Source: JAGVSR01 sp963786675 (lineage in GTDB: Bacteria > Pseudomonadota > Alphaproteobacteria > Rhizobiales > Hyphomicrobiaceae). Taken from it: 64,000 nt of DNA. The position numbers and the translations under genes were made by a program. Under the pieces are notes generated by a model. The model saw nothing but the letters and a program-made list of their open reading frames with translations, made no database searches and was not told where the DNA came from. This document shows positions 7,585-17,287 of this stretch, piece after piece (position 1 is the stretch's first letter; each line of letters starts with the position of its first letter). The stretch is taken from the NCBI GenBank assembly GCA_963786675.1, contig CAWAZY010000003.1:806001-870000 (forward strand), written 5' to 3'.

Positions 7585-8961
7585 ATGGCCAAGGCCGCCA
7601 AGAGCCTCTACGTCTGCCAGGGCTGTGGCGCGACAGCGCCGCGCTGGTCGGGAAAGTGCGCCGGTTGCGGGGAGTGGAACACGCTGGCCGAGGAGAGCGA
7701 CGCGGGTCCGCCGCCGGGGTCCGGGGTGTCGCGCGCCAGCAAGGGCAAGGCGGTGAAGTTGCAGTCGCTGTCAGGCGGCGCGGAAGAAGCGCCGCGCTTT
7801 TCGACGGGGATGGCCGAACTCGATCGCGTAACGGGCGGGGGAATTGTGCCCGGATCGGCCCTCCTCATCGGTGGCGAACCAGGCATCGGTAAATCGACAT
7901 TGCTGTTGCAGCTTGCCGCTTCGATTGCGCGGGCTGGACGGCGGGCCGTATATTTCTCAGGTGAAGAGGCCGCCGCCCAGGTTCGGTTGCGCGCGGAGCG
8001 TCTGGGGCTCGCCGCTGCACCGGTGGCCCTCGCGGCGGAAACCAACCTCGCCAATATCCTGGCTACCCTGTCGGCCAGCGCCACACCCGATCTTGTCGTG
8101 GTCGATTCCATCCAGACCCTCTGGTCCGATGAACTCGACGCGGCACCGGGCACCGTCAGTCAGGTGCGGGCGGCAACCCAGTCTCTCATCCGCTATGCCA
8201 AGCAGCAGGGTGCGGCCCTCCTGCTTGTCGGCCATGTGACCAAGGATGGCCAGATCGCCGGACCGAAGGTCGTCGAGCACATGGTTGATACCGTGCTCTC
8301 ATTCGAGGGCGACCGGGGGCAGATCTTCCGCATTTTGCGCGCCACCAAAAACCGGTTTGGCGCCACCGACGAGATCGGCGTCTTTGAAATGGTGCAGCAG
8401 GGGCTGCGCGAGGTGACCAATCCGTCCGAGCTGTTCCTGGGCGATCGCGATACGTCAGTTCCCGGCGCGGCGGTGTTTGCCGGAATGGAAGGCACGCGGC
8501 CGATCCTGGTGGAAATCCAGGCGTTGGTCGCGCCATCGGCTTTGGGCACGCCGAGGCGGGCCGTTGTGGGCTGGGACTCGAATCGCCTGTCCATGGTGCT
8601 GGCGGTTCTCGAAGCGCGTTGCGGGATTTCGCTGGCGCAGCATGACGTCTATCTGAACGTTGCGGGCGGCCTCAAAATCACCGAGCCGGCCGCCGATCTG
8701 GCCGTCGCCTCGGCCCTGTTATCCTCATTTTCGGGTATTGCATTGCCCGCAACCCGCGTATCTTTCGGTGAAATCTCCTTGTCCGGCGCGGTCCGGGCGA
8801 GCGCCCACACCGCTTTGCGCCTGAAGGAAGCCCAGAAGTTAGGGTTTACCGAAGCTGTCCTGCCGGCCGCGGGGGATGCCGGTTCGGAGGCCGGATCGCT
8901 GTCACTCCAGCGCCTCACTCACCTCAAAGACCTTGCGGACCCGTTGCGCCCATGCGACTGA
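7585..8961 (+). CDS. radA: DNA repair protein RadA (Sms)
   Basis: RadA is a RecA-like ATPase that aids branch migration in recombination repair. The 458-residue protein has a four-cysteine zinc finger (C11, C14, C25, C28), Walker A GEPGIGKS near residues 97-104, the RadA-specific KNRFG motif in the middle, and a C-terminal Lon-protease-like domain (VYLNVAGGLKITEPAADLAV). Length and domain order are normal. The ATG at 7585 was chosen over one at 7552 because the protein family begins just before the zinc finger and this ATG follows the alr stop directly. Confidence 0.97.
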   Translation: MAKAAKSLYVCQGCGATAPRWSGKCAGCGEWNTLAEESDAGPPPGSGVSRASKGKAVKLQSLSGGAEEAPRFSTGMAELDRVTGGGIVPGSALLIGGEPGIGKSTLLLQLAASIARAGRRAVYFSGEEAAAQVRLRAERLGLAAAPVALAAETNLANILATLSASATPDLVVVDSIQTLWSDELDAAPGTVSQVRAATQSLIRYAKQQGAALLLVGHVTKDGQIAGPKVVEHMVDTVLSFEGDRGQIFRILRATKNRFGATDEIGVFEMVQQGLREVTNPSELFLGDRDTSVPGAAVFAGMEGTRPILVEIQALVAPSALGTPRRAVVGWDSNRLSMVLAVLEARCGISLAQHDVYLNVAGGLKITEPAADLAVASALLSSFSGIALPATRVSFGEISLSGAVRASAHTALRLKEAQKLGFTEAVLPAAGDAGSEAGSLSLQRLTHLKDLADPLRPCD

Positions 8962-9019
8962 ACCATGAAAATCATAGGGCGTCGCCGGATTCTGGCACGC
9001 TCACCGGAGGCCGCCTCAT

Positions 9020-9592
9020 ATGATTGGACCGTTGACCTATTTGGACGCCGCCTTGATTGCCGTGGCGATCATATCCGGGCTCCTGGCCATGTACCGCGGC
9101 CTCACGCGCGAACTTCTCTCGATCGTCTCGTGGGCGATCGCCGCGCTGGCGGTGCTCTACTTCATCTTGAACCACAAGAAGTTCGCCGAGGACATGGCCG
9201 CCCAGATGGGCACGCAGGTCGCCATTGCACAGATCGCCGTTGGCGCCGTCATCTTCCTCATCGTACTCATCATCGTCCATCTCATCACCTCCCGGATCTC
9301 CGATGTGATCCTCGACAGCTCAGTGGGCATGGTCGACCGGATCCTCGGCTTCCTGTTCGGCGTCGCCCGGGGTTTTGTTCTCGTCGTCATTCCCTACATG
9401 TTCTACGAGAGCTTCATTCCCGATCCGCAGGCCCAGCTGCCCTGGGTGCGCGATGCCAAGTCGCTCCCCTATTTGAAGGGTACGGGCGATGCCATTCGCG
9501 GGACGTTAGAGACACATATGCCGTCCAGCCTGACCACCCCGCCAGCCGCGGAGCCGGCGGCCGAACCGGCGGCGGGCGAGCAGCAAGGATAA
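9020..9592 (+). CDS. cvpA: CvpA family membrane protein
   Basis: A 190-residue inner membrane protein of the CvpA (colicin V production) family. It has four hydrophobic segments at about residues 7-25, 32-50, 66-90 and 105-128, with the family-typical YRGLTRELLSI motif after the first. The tail is hydrophilic and rich in Ala, Pro and Glu. CvpA is linked to purF expression and envelope stress in other bacteria, and here it lies 129 bases upstream of purF, as is common. An AGGAGG-like GGAGG sequence at about 9006 precedes the start. Confidence 0.92.
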   Translation: MIGPLTYLDAALIAVAIISGLLAMYRGLTRELLSIVSWAIAALAVLYFILNHKKFAEDMAAQMGTQVAIAQIAVGAVIFLIVLIIVHLITSRISDVILDSSVGMVDRILGFLFGVARGFVLVVIPYMFYESFIPDPQAQLPWVRDAKSLPYLKGTGDAIRGTLETHMPSSLTTPPAAEPAAEPAAGEQQG

Positions 9593-9721
9593 GTCAACCC
9601 TCTGCGGCGACCGGGCATGGTGCCAGCGGTGCTCAGAGTGCTAAAGACGGTCCCGAATTCCCCTCGCCGGTTGCGGCTGTTGGGGTTGTAAGCGCAGCGG
9701 ATGCTTGAGCGGGAGGCAACC

Positions 9722-11233
9722 ATGGCGCACGGCCGGCACGGACACGACACATCGGATACGGGCGTCGACTTGAGCGTCGGCGACTTGGGCTATTCCAAAT
9801 TCGGCGATGACCGTTTGCGCGAGGAGTGCGGCGTCTTCGGTGTCTTCGGGCACCCTGATGCCGCCGCGCTGACGGCCCTGGGCTTGCACGCCCTGCAGCA
9901 TCGCGGCCAGGAAGCAGCCGGCATCGTCTCCTACGACGGCCATCAATTCCACTCGGAACGACATCTGGGCCTCGTTGGCGATAACTTCAACGAAGCCTCG
10001 GTCATCGGCCGGTTGAAGGGAAACTCGGCCGTCGGCCACAACCGTTACTCGACGACGGGCGAACCGGCACTCAAGAATGTCCAGCCGCTCTACGCCGACA
10101 TCGACACCGGCGGCTTTGCCGTCGGCCACAACGGCAACCTGACCAACGCACTGACGCTGCGTCGCGAGCTCATCTCGTCCGGCGCCATCTTCCCTTCGAC
10201 ATCCGATACGGAAGTTATTCTGCATCTTGTCTCGCGCTCCAAGAAGCGCCGCGCGGTGGATCGCTTCGTGGAAGCGCTTCGCCAGATCGAAGGCGCCTAC
10301 GCGCTCGTCGCGCTGACCAACGACATGATGATCGCCGCACGCGACCCGATCGGCATTCGCCCGCTCGTCCTGGGACGTCTCGACGGGGCGGCGGTGCTGG
10401 CCTCGGAAACCTGCGCGCTGGACATGGTGGGTGCGGAGTTCGTCCGCGAGATCGAGAACGGTGAAGTCATCGTCGTCACCAAGGACGGCATCGAGAGCCA
10501 CCGGCCCTTTCCGCGCCGCCCGGCCCGTCCGTGCATCTTCGAGTACATTTACTTCGCCCGGCCCGACAGCGTGATCGGTGGCCGGTCCGTCTATGACATC
10601 CGCAAGCAGATGGGCGTGCAGCTGGCGCTGGAATCGCCGGCCGCCGCCGACGTCATAGTGCCCATTCCCGACAGCGGCGTTCCCGCCGCCATTGGCTATT
10701 CGCAGCAATCCGGCGTGCCCTTTGAACTCGGCATCATCCGCAACCACTACGTGGGACGCACCTTCATCGAGCCCGAGCAGCGCATCCGCGCCCTCGGCGT
10801 CAAGCTCAAGCATTCGGCCAACGCCGGCGTTATCCGCGGCAAGAGCATCGTTCTAATCGACGACAGCGTGGTCCGTGGCACGACATCGAAAAAGATCGTG
10901 CAGCTGATGTATGAGGCCGGCGCGCGGGAAGTGCATATGCGGATTTCGTCGCCGCCCATCACCCATCCCGACTATTACGGCATCGACACGCCGCGCAAAA
11001 AGGATCTGCTGGCCGCCAACCTCGATGTGGAAGGCATGCGGCAGTTCATGGGCGCGACGAGCCTTGCTTTCCTTTCCGTCGATGGCATCTACCGGTCGGT
11101 CGGCTACGACGCGCGCGACGATCGCGCGCCCCAGTTCACCGATCATTGCTTCACCGGCGAGTACCCGACCGACCTCACCGATCTTGGCGGCGGGACCTTC
11201 CGGCAGTTGTCCCTGCTGGCCGAGGTTGTGTAA
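9722..11233 (+). CDS. purF: Amidophosphoribosyltransferase
   Basis: PurF performs the first committed step of purine synthesis, forming phosphoribosylamine from PRPP and glutamine. The N-terminal glutaminase domain has the nucleophile cysteine at about residue 36 (REECGVFGVFG) after a short propeptide, so maturation by cleavage is expected. The C-terminal phosphoribosyltransferase domain carries the PRPP motif VLIDDSVVRGTTS. The protein is 503 residues. The ATG at 9722 follows a good ribosome site (GGGAGG at about 9709-9714), so it is favoured over the ATG at 9701. It is separated from purC, purS and purQ by the dnaB-cvpA group. Confidence 0.97.
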   Translation: MAHGRHGHDTSDTGVDLSVGDLGYSKFGDDRLREECGVFGVFGHPDAAALTALGLHALQHRGQEAAGIVSYDGHQFHSERHLGLVGDNFNEASVIGRLKGNSAVGHNRYSTTGEPALKNVQPLYADIDTGGFAVGHNGNLTNALTLRRELISSGAIFPSTSDTEVILHLVSRSKKRRAVDRFVEALRQIEGAYALVALTNDMMIAARDPIGIRPLVLGRLDGAAVLASETCALDMVGAEFVREIENGEVIVVTKDGIESHRPFPRRPARPCIFEYIYFARPDSVIGGRSVYDIRKQMGVQLALESPAAADVIVPIPDSGVPAAIGYSQQSGVPFELGIIRNHYVGRTFIEPEQRIRALGVKLKHSANAGVIRGKSIVLIDDSVVRGTTSKKIVQLMYEAGAREVHMRISSPPITHPDYYGIDTPRKKDLLAANLDVEGMRQFMGATSLAFLSVDGIYRSVGYDARDDRAPQFTDHCFTGEYPTDLTDLGGGTFRQLSLLAEVV

Positions 11234-11301
11234 TCATCGCCGGATACCGGCGCGGCCTGCCGGTCTTCCCCAATTCCGCGAGAAAAAGAGAGTAGCCGAC
11301 A

Positions 11302-12045
11302 GTGTCCGACGTCAAACCGTTGAAGGACCGCCTCGCCCTCATCACGGGCGCGTCCCGGGGGCTGGGACGGGCCACCGCTCTCGCCATGGCCGAGGCCGGC
11401 GCCCATGTGATCCTTGTTGCTCGGACGACAGGCGCGCTCGAAGAATTGGACGACGAAATTCAAAAAGTGGGCGAGCCGGCGACCCTTTTGACGCTCGATC
11501 TGCGCAAGGGTGATGGGATCGACGGGTTGGGGCCGACCATTTTTGAGCGGTGGGGAAAGCTCGACATAATGGTCGCCAATGCCGGGATGCTGGGTCCATT
11601 GTCGCCGCTGCCGCATGTCACGGCGGACGCTTGGCAGCAGGTGATCGATGTGAACCTGACCGCCAACTGGCGGCTCATCCGAACGCTCGATCCGCTGCTC
11701 AAACGCTCCGATGCCGGCCGGGCCGTGTTCATCTCATCGGGCGCGGCGGAGGGGCATTACGCCTACTGGGGCCCCTATGCGGTCTCCAAGGCGGGGCTGG
11801 AAGCCTTGGCCAAGACTTACGCCGCCGAATGCGCCAACACGGAAATCCGCGTCTCCATCGTCAATCCCGGCGCCATGCGCACCAACATGCGCGCCAAGGC
11901 TTTTCCGGGCGAGGATCCGATGACGCTACCGGCGCCCGCTGACGTGGCCCCGCTGATTGTCGAACTCGCCAATCCAGCCAGCACCGTTCACGGTGAGGTT
12001 GTGCGGTACCGGACTTGGCGCGATACGGGGAAGTTGGATGATTGA
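11302..12045 (+). CDS. SDR-family oxidoreductase
   Basis: A 247-residue short-chain dehydrogenase/reductase. It has the N-terminal dinucleotide motif TGASRGLG near residues 15-22, NAG in VANAGMLG, a catalytic serine in VFISSGA, and the YxxxK pair in YAVSKAGLEAL. The cofactor is likely NADP(H) because basic residues follow the first beta strand (VARTT), but this is inference. The start is a GTG at 11302, preceded by GAGAAAAAGAGAG. It follows purF by 68 bases, a position in which SDR genes often occur in this order. The substrate cannot be assigned from sequence. Confidence 0.92.
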   Translation: MSDVKPLKDRLALITGASRGLGRATALAMAEAGAHVILVARTTGALEELDDEIQKVGEPATLLTLDLRKGDGIDGLGPTIFERWGKLDIMVANAGMLGPLSPLPHVTADAWQQVIDVNLTANWRLIRTLDPLLKRSDAGRAVFISSGAAEGHYAYWGPYAVSKAGLEALAKTYAAECANTEIRVSIVNPGAMRTNMRAKAFPGEDPMTLPAPADVAPLIVELANPASTVHGEVVRYRTWRDTGKLDD

Positions 12046-12081
12046 GGCGTGCTTCAATGAAGTTGCCCCGGCACAGTGCCA

Positions 12082-12877
12082 TCAAACCTCGATGACCATC
12101 CCGTCGTAGGCAGGCTCGACGTGCGGCGGCAATTCGCGGCGCAGCGTGTCGTAATCCAAGTCGCTCGTCATGTGGGTCAGGATCGCGCGCTTCGGCTTCA
12201 ACCGGTCGATCCAGCGCAGAGCATCCTTGACGCTGAAATGGCTCGGATGCGGCGTGTAGCGCAGCGCGTCCACCACCCAGACATCAAGCCCCTCGAGCAG
12301 CGGGATCGATGTTTCGGGCAAATCGGAAATGTCGGGCGAATAGGCGATGTTCGCCGAACCGCAATCCAAGGGACGGGATATCGCCATGGACCTGCGGGAT
12401 GGCTTGAACGTCGAGTGACGTGTTGACGCCGGCGATCGTGAACTTTCCGTCCGCGGGAATATCGGCAGCCTTCAGGATCGGCAGATAGCTGGAGCCCGGC
12501 TGCTGGGCGAAGCAATAACCGAAGCGTGACACGAGGCTGTCGCGGGTCGCGGCATCGAAGTGACACGTTACGCGTGATTTCATGGCGTAGGCCACCATGC
12601 GCAGATCGTCGATGCCGTGCGTGTGGTCGGCATGATCGTGGGTGAAGACGACGCCGTCGAGATGCGTGCAGCGGGATGTGAGAAGCTGCTCGCGAATATC
12701 AGGCGGGCTGTCCACCAGCACGTTGGTGAAACCGCCCGATACGATCTTTTCAACGAGCACCGCGCAGCGCAAGCGGCGGTTCTTCGGGTTCTTGGGATCG
12801 CAAGCTCCCCAGTGCGGGCCGAGGCGCGGCACACCTCCGGACGAGCCGCAGCCCAAAATCGTCAGGCGCAGCGTCAT
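12082..12877 (-). CDS. PhnP-like MBL-fold metallo-hydrolase, frameshifted
   Basis: A metallo-beta-lactamase-fold phosphodiesterase-like protein. The N-terminal frame has ILGCGSSGGVPR, the metal motif THDHADHTHG and the VHGDIPSLGLRFG block. It leaves the family at about 12352-12356. The next minus-strand frame resumes with NIAYSPDISDLP and later ILTHMTSDLDYD, ending at 12082. One extra C near 12353 (a G on the coding strand) explains the break, and the repaired protein is about 264 residues. The ATG overlaps the tatD stop, and tatD plus this gene is a common pair. Substrate is unknown; PhnP itself acts on cyclic phosphonate intermediates, but no phn genes are nearby. Confidence 0.9.
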
Positions 12878-13668
12878 GCGCGTGCTCCGCGACGCGGCAC
12901 CTTGGCGTAGATGCTGAAGAAATTCTCCGTCGTCGCGGCGGCGAAATCCTCGAATGCCATGCCCCGCGCGGCGGCAAGCGCCCGGGCGGTATGGACGACG
13001 TAAGCCGGCTCATTCTGCTTGCCCCGGTAGGGCTCCGGCGCGAGGTAGGGCGCGTCGGTTTCAACAAGCACCCGTTCCAGCGGCACGGCATTGGCGATGG
13101 CGCGCAGCTCGTCGTTCTTCTTGAAACTCACGACACCCGAGAACGATACATAGAGGCCGAGTTCAACCGCGCGCATGGCAAGTTCCCGCCCGCCGGTGAA
13201 GCAATGCAGGATGGCCGGAAAAGCGCCCTTGGCGTATTCGTCTTCCAGAATGGCGATGGTGTCGGCGTCGGCATCGCGCGTATGGATTTCAAGCGGCAGG
13301 CCGGTCATGCGGGCCGCAGCGATGTGGGTGCGAAAACCCTTCGCCTGCGCTTCGGGTGTCGAATGCTTGTAATAGTAGTCGAGCCCCGCTTCGCCGATGC
13401 CGACGATCTTGGGATGTTCCGCGTAGCGCGCCAGATCGATGGCCGTCACATCCAGTTCTTCATGCGCATAGTGAGGATGCGTGCCGACCGTGCCGTATAC
13501 CGTGTCGAAACGTTCCACGACCGAGATCAAGTGCTCGAACTTGGCGACGCGGGTCGAGATGTTGACCATGAGCCCGACGCCAGCCGCGAGCGCGCGCGCC
13601 ACGACGCCGTCGAGGTCCTTGGCGAACTCCGGCCGGTCGATATGGCAGTGGTGATCGACAAGCAGCAT
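12874..13668 (-). CDS. TatD family hydrolase
   Basis: A metal-dependent TatD DNase-family protein of 264 residues. It begins MLLVDHHCHIDRPEF with the first metal ligands (HCH), and continues with GEAGLDYYYKHS, the EIHTRDADADT block, ILHCFTGG and the C-terminal VETDAPYLAPEPYRGK, all expected for the family. The ATG at 13668 lies two bases below the metG stop at 13670. A longer open frame to 14139 is not the gene, because it covers metG in the wrong frame. TatD proteins act as 3'-5' exonucleases and in quality control; the exact role here is not shown. Confidence 0.94.
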   Translation of the reverse strand: MLLVDHHCHIDRPEFAKDLDGVVARALAAGVGLMVNISTRVAKFEHLISVVERFDTVYGTVGTHPHYAHEELDVTAIDLARYAEHPKIVGIGEAGLDYYYKHSTPEAQAKGFRTHIAAARMTGLPLEIHTRDADADTIAILEDEYAKGAFPAILHCFTGGRELAMRAVELGLYVSFSGVVSFKKNDELRAIANAVPLERVLVETDAPYLAPEPYRGKQNEPAYVVHTARALAAARGMAFEDFAAATTENFFSIYAKVPRRGARA

Positions 13669-13669
13669 C

Positions 13670-15332
13670 CTAAGCGCCGTCCTCGGACTTGGACTTCTGG
13701 CGGTTGGCTTCCTTCTTCGCCTTCTTTGCGGCCTTGGCGGCTTCCTGCTCTTCCGCCGACATGGAGCCGCTCTTCTTTGCGTCGGCGGCTGCCGGATCGA
13801 CATAGCGCGGGAACACACCCTGCGGTTCGGGGAGATGCGTGCCGGGCTTGCAAGCGCCCGGCGGGGCCGAGTGCGGAGAACGCGCGCGCGTTCGGCCCTT
13901 CGACCTGTCCCAACAGTCCTAGGAGCTTCTCGGCGGACACGGGCATCACCGGCTGGGCAAGGATGGCCAGCTGCCGCACAACCTCCGCGGTGACATAGAG
14001 GATCGTTCCTTTGCGTTCTGGCGTGAGCGATTTGTCGAACGGCTTTTCCGACGCGAAATAGCGGTCGCCCTCGGCCACGACCTCCCACATCGCGTCGAGC
14101 CAGCTCTTGATCGCCTGCCGGTCCATGGCGGTGCGGCACGTGCCATAGAGCGCGTCGGCCTTCGCCAGCAGGGCCTTATCGGCGTCCGTGAAGGCTTCGG
14201 GTTCTGGCACCACGCCCGCAAAGCCCTTGGCGATCATCGACAGACAGCGTTGCGCCAGATTGCCGAGCCCGTTGGCCAGATCGGCGTTGATGCGCACGGC
14301 AATGGATTCTGGCGAATAGCTTCCATCCGCGCCGAACACGACTTCGCGCAGGAAATAGTAGCGCACCTGATCGACGCCGTAGTGCTCGGCGAGTGCGAAT
14401 GGATCGACGACGTTGCCGACCGACTTCGACATCTTCTCGCCCTTGTTGAACAAGAACCCGTGGCCGAAGACGCGCTTGGGCAGCGGCACGCCGGCACTCA
14501 TCAGGAAGGCCGGCCAGTAGATCGTGTGAAAGCGCACGATATCCTTGCCGATGACATGAACGTCGCAGGGCCAGAACTCCTGCCGCTCGTCGCCACCACC
14601 GAAAATGCCCGTGGCCGTCGCATAGTTGTTCAGTGCATCGACCCAGACGTACATGACGTGTCCGGGATGGCCGGGCACGGGAATGCCCCAGTCCAGTGTC
14701 GTGCGCGAGACGGACAGATCTTCCAGGCCCTGGTTGACGAAGTTGATGACTTCGTTGCGCCGCTCGGGCGGCAGGATGAAGTCAGGGTTCGTCTCGTAGT
14801 GCGCGAGCAGTTGATCCTGGTATTTCGACAGGCGGAAGAAGAAGGTCTCTTCCTCTTGCCAGACAACTTCCGTACCGCTCGGCACGGCGTAGCGCTGGCC
14901 GTCCTCGCGAACCTCGGTTTCGGTCTCCTTGTAATAGGTCTCGTCGCGCACCGAATACCAGCCGCCGTAGGTCTTCAGATAGATGTCGCCGGACGCCTCC
15001 ATCCGCCGCCACAGCTCCTGGCATGACTCGTAGTGACGCGCGTCCGTCGTCCGGATGAAGTCGTCATTGGACAGGTTGAGAACGTGCGCCATCTCAAGGA
15101 AACGTGCGGAGTTGCGGTCGGCGAGTTCGCGCGGGCCGACGCCCTCCTTGGCCGCCGTCTGCTTCATCTTGAGGCCGTGCTCGTCGGTGCCGGTCAGGAA
15201 GAACACGTCCTTGCCGTCGAGGCGCTCGAAGCGGGCGATGGCATCGGTGGCGATGGCCTCGTAGGCATGCCCGATGTGGGGGACACCATTGGGATAGGAT
15301 ATGGCCGTGGTGATGTAGAAGCGGGTCGGCAT
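13670..15332 (-). CDS. metG: Methionyl-tRNA synthetase, frameshifted near C-terminus
   Basis: MetRS charges tRNA-Met. The catalytic core shows the HIGH motif at residues 19-22 (PHIGHAYEA), the signature region ETFFFRLSKYQ, and KMSKS near residue 300 (GEKMSKSVGN). At about 13857-13859 the frame shifts. Removing one C restores the expected ending GTHLPEPQGVFPRY followed by a lysine/alanine-rich tail and a stop at 13670-13672, giving about 553 residues. Without correction the frame runs on through tatD to 13527, so the apparent fusion is false. No C-terminal tRNA-binding EMAP domain is present, as in many alphaproteobacterial forms. MetRS is essential, so an indel error is the likely cause. Confidence 0.95.
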
Positions 15333-15382
15333 GGCCCCTCGGGTTCTGATTGGCGAAGTTGAAGGACCCGAGCAGCGGTTGA

Positions 15383-16529
15383 TCAGGCCCGGCCCGCGCC
15401 GCGCGAGATCTGGGCGAGGCGCTGGAACGTCAACAGGATCAGAGATTTACGATCCAGGTTGAGAGCATCGGCATCGGCCTTCTCGGCGACGGTGGTTTCC
15501 CACAGTTGTGCCCAGGCCGCAAGCTTGTCCTCGGGGATGAGACGCTTGGCCAATTCACCCTCCGGTCCCCCGCCTGCCCCCGTGGCCCCGGCCCTGATCA
15601 TGCGGCTCAAGAGACCCAGCAAAAGATCGAAGAAGAGTTCGTAGCGGGCTTCGGCGGCCGCAGAGGCCAGTTCGTCCCCCAGCTGATGAACGGCCTGCCA
15701 ATCCGGCCGGGGCATTTGACCCACAATTCCTGCAACGCGTTTCTGCAGGTCGAGACCTTTGCCGGCGTGCAGCACCAGCAGGCGGCGAACGCTGCCTTCG
15801 CTGAGTGCGGCCAGGGTTCGCCAGTCGTCACCGGCAGGCAGCGCTGCCGTCACATCCTCACAGCTGGCATTGAGGGCCTGGGCCACGGCCTTGCGGAGAT
15901 CGTCTTCGGCCAGCGGCAGGCACGCGACAGTGCGGCAGCGGGATCTGATGGTCGGCAACAGCCGTTCGGGTGACGACGACACCAGCAGGAAGACGGTCCT
16001 CTTCGGCGGCTCTTCCAGGGATTTCAGAAGCGCGTTGGCCGCGTTGGCATTGAGATCGTCGACCGGATCGACGATCACCACGCGCCAGCCCTCCGCCCCC
16101 GCCGACACGCTCAAAAATCCCTTCAACCGGCGCACTTCATCGACGGTGATTTCGCCCTTGAGCTTCTTCGTCTTGAAGTCGTAGGGGCGCCGGATAACCA
16201 GAAGGTCGGGATGCCCGAGAGCCGCGACGAGGCGCGCCGCCTGCGCATCGGGCGCAATATCGAGGCGTGGACTCGAGCATGTCGCGCTCGTGGGGGGCGG
16301 CGAGCAGAAAGCGCGCGATGCGGTAGCACAACGTCGCCTTGCCGATGCCGGGCTTGCCGGTGACGATCCACGCGTGATGCAGCCGGCCCGACTGAAACGC
16401 ATCCAGAAAGGCGGCCTCGGCCTGGGACTGACCGTAAAGACGTGCGGTTTCCCGCGGGCTTGGAAACCCATCCAGCTTATCGGGTTCGGGCAGCACGTCG
16501 AGTTCGGCGGCGGCGGGCGCGCGGGCCAT
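15383..16529 (-). CDS. holB: DNA polymerase III delta' subunit, frameshifted
   Basis: The delta' subunit is part of the clamp loader. The N-terminal frame starts MARAPAAAELDVLPEPDKL, four bases after the tmk stop, and contains HHAWIVTGKPGIGKATL, a P-loop-like segment. It is broken near 16266-16276. The minus-strand frame shifted by one base continues with LDIAPDAQAARLVAALGHPDLLVI, then VDEVRRLKGFLS, NAANALLKSLEEPP and the family C-terminus to 15383. One extra base explains the break; the repaired protein would be about 381 residues. The gene order tmk-holB-metG-tatD is standard in alphaproteobacteria. The degenerate P-loop agrees with delta' being a non-ATPase stator in many species. Confidence 0.92.
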
Positions 16530-16533
16530 GCTG

Positions 16534-17229
16534 TCAGCCCACCGGCAGGCTGAGACGCGTCTGAACCGCGGTCCAGACATCGCGCGCCACATCATCGGCC
16601 GCGCGCTGCCCATCGACGACGACACACCGTTCCGGTTCGGCGGCAGCAATCTTGAGGAACCCCTCGCGCAGCCGCTTGTGGAAAGCGAGGTCGCGCGCCT
16701 CGAACTGGTCGGCGAGCAGGCTGCGCGGCTGCTTGGGAACCGGCGCGCTGTTAGCCGCCACAGGTTGCGGCAAGCCCTGCCGCAGAGCCGCCCGCGCCAG
16801 CCCGATTTCAGCTGGAATGTCGACGATGATCGTCAAGTCTGGCCGCGTATGCCCGATGACGATCAACTCGAGCGCTTCGAGAAGGCGCGGTTCGAGCTGA
16901 CCGGCATAACCTTGATAGACGCGCGTCGAGTTCGCGAAGCGATCGCAGACCACAAACTGCCCCTCCTTCAGAGCCGGGCGAATGATCTGGTCGAGATGGT
17001 CCGCGCGCGCCGCTGAGAACAACAGGGCTTCGGCCAGCGCGGAATGGCGCTCGACCTGCGGATCCAGGATCAGCGCACGCAGCCGCTCGGCGAAGGGAGA
17101 GCCCCCCGGCTCGCGCGTGCTGGTGACGTGGTGGCCGAGCGCGGTCAGCCGGTCAGCGAGGCGCCGGGCCTGGGTCGACTTGCCCGAGCCCTCTCCGCCT
17201 TCGAACGTGATGAAACGGCCGCCCGTCAT
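16534..17229 (-). CDS. tmk: Thymidylate kinase
   Basis: Tmk phosphorylates dTMP to dTDP. The 231-residue protein has the P-loop GGEGSGKST at residues 11-19, the DR motif in VVCDRFANST, and TREPGGSPF, typical of type II bacterial enzymes. The lid region contains a slightly long Pro/Ala-rich stretch (PQPVAANSAPVPKQPRS), which makes it somewhat longer than the usual 205-215 residues. It overlaps no neighbour and lies between dacC and holB on the same strand, in a likely operon. Confidence 0.96.
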   Translation of the reverse strand: MTGGRFITFEGGEGSGKSTQARRLADRLTALGHHVTSTREPGGSPFAERLRALILDPQVERHSALAEALLFSAARADHLDQIIRPALKEGQFVVCDRFANSTRVYQGYAGQLEPRLLEALELIVIGHTRPDLTIIVDIPAEIGLARAALRQGLPQPVAANSAPVPKQPRSLLADQFEARDLAFHKRLREGFLKIAAAEPERCVVVDGQRAADDVARDVWTAVQTRLSLPVG

Positions 17230-17287
17230 GGTCCCTCGATCCGGTGCGCGGGGCGCGCCAGGTCAATAAACTGGTTTTTGAGGGCTT

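Noticed and set aside
12874..14139. A 421-residue frame that would extend TatD upstream into metG
   Set aside because: The extra N-terminal part is the wrong frame of metG and is Arg/Pro-rich. TatD begins at 13668 with its normal MLLVDHHCH opening.
13527..15332. Apparent MetG-TatD overlap fusion of 601 residues
   Set aside because: It results from a +1 break near 13857. Restoring the frame gives the standard MetG end and a stop at 13670, just before tatD.
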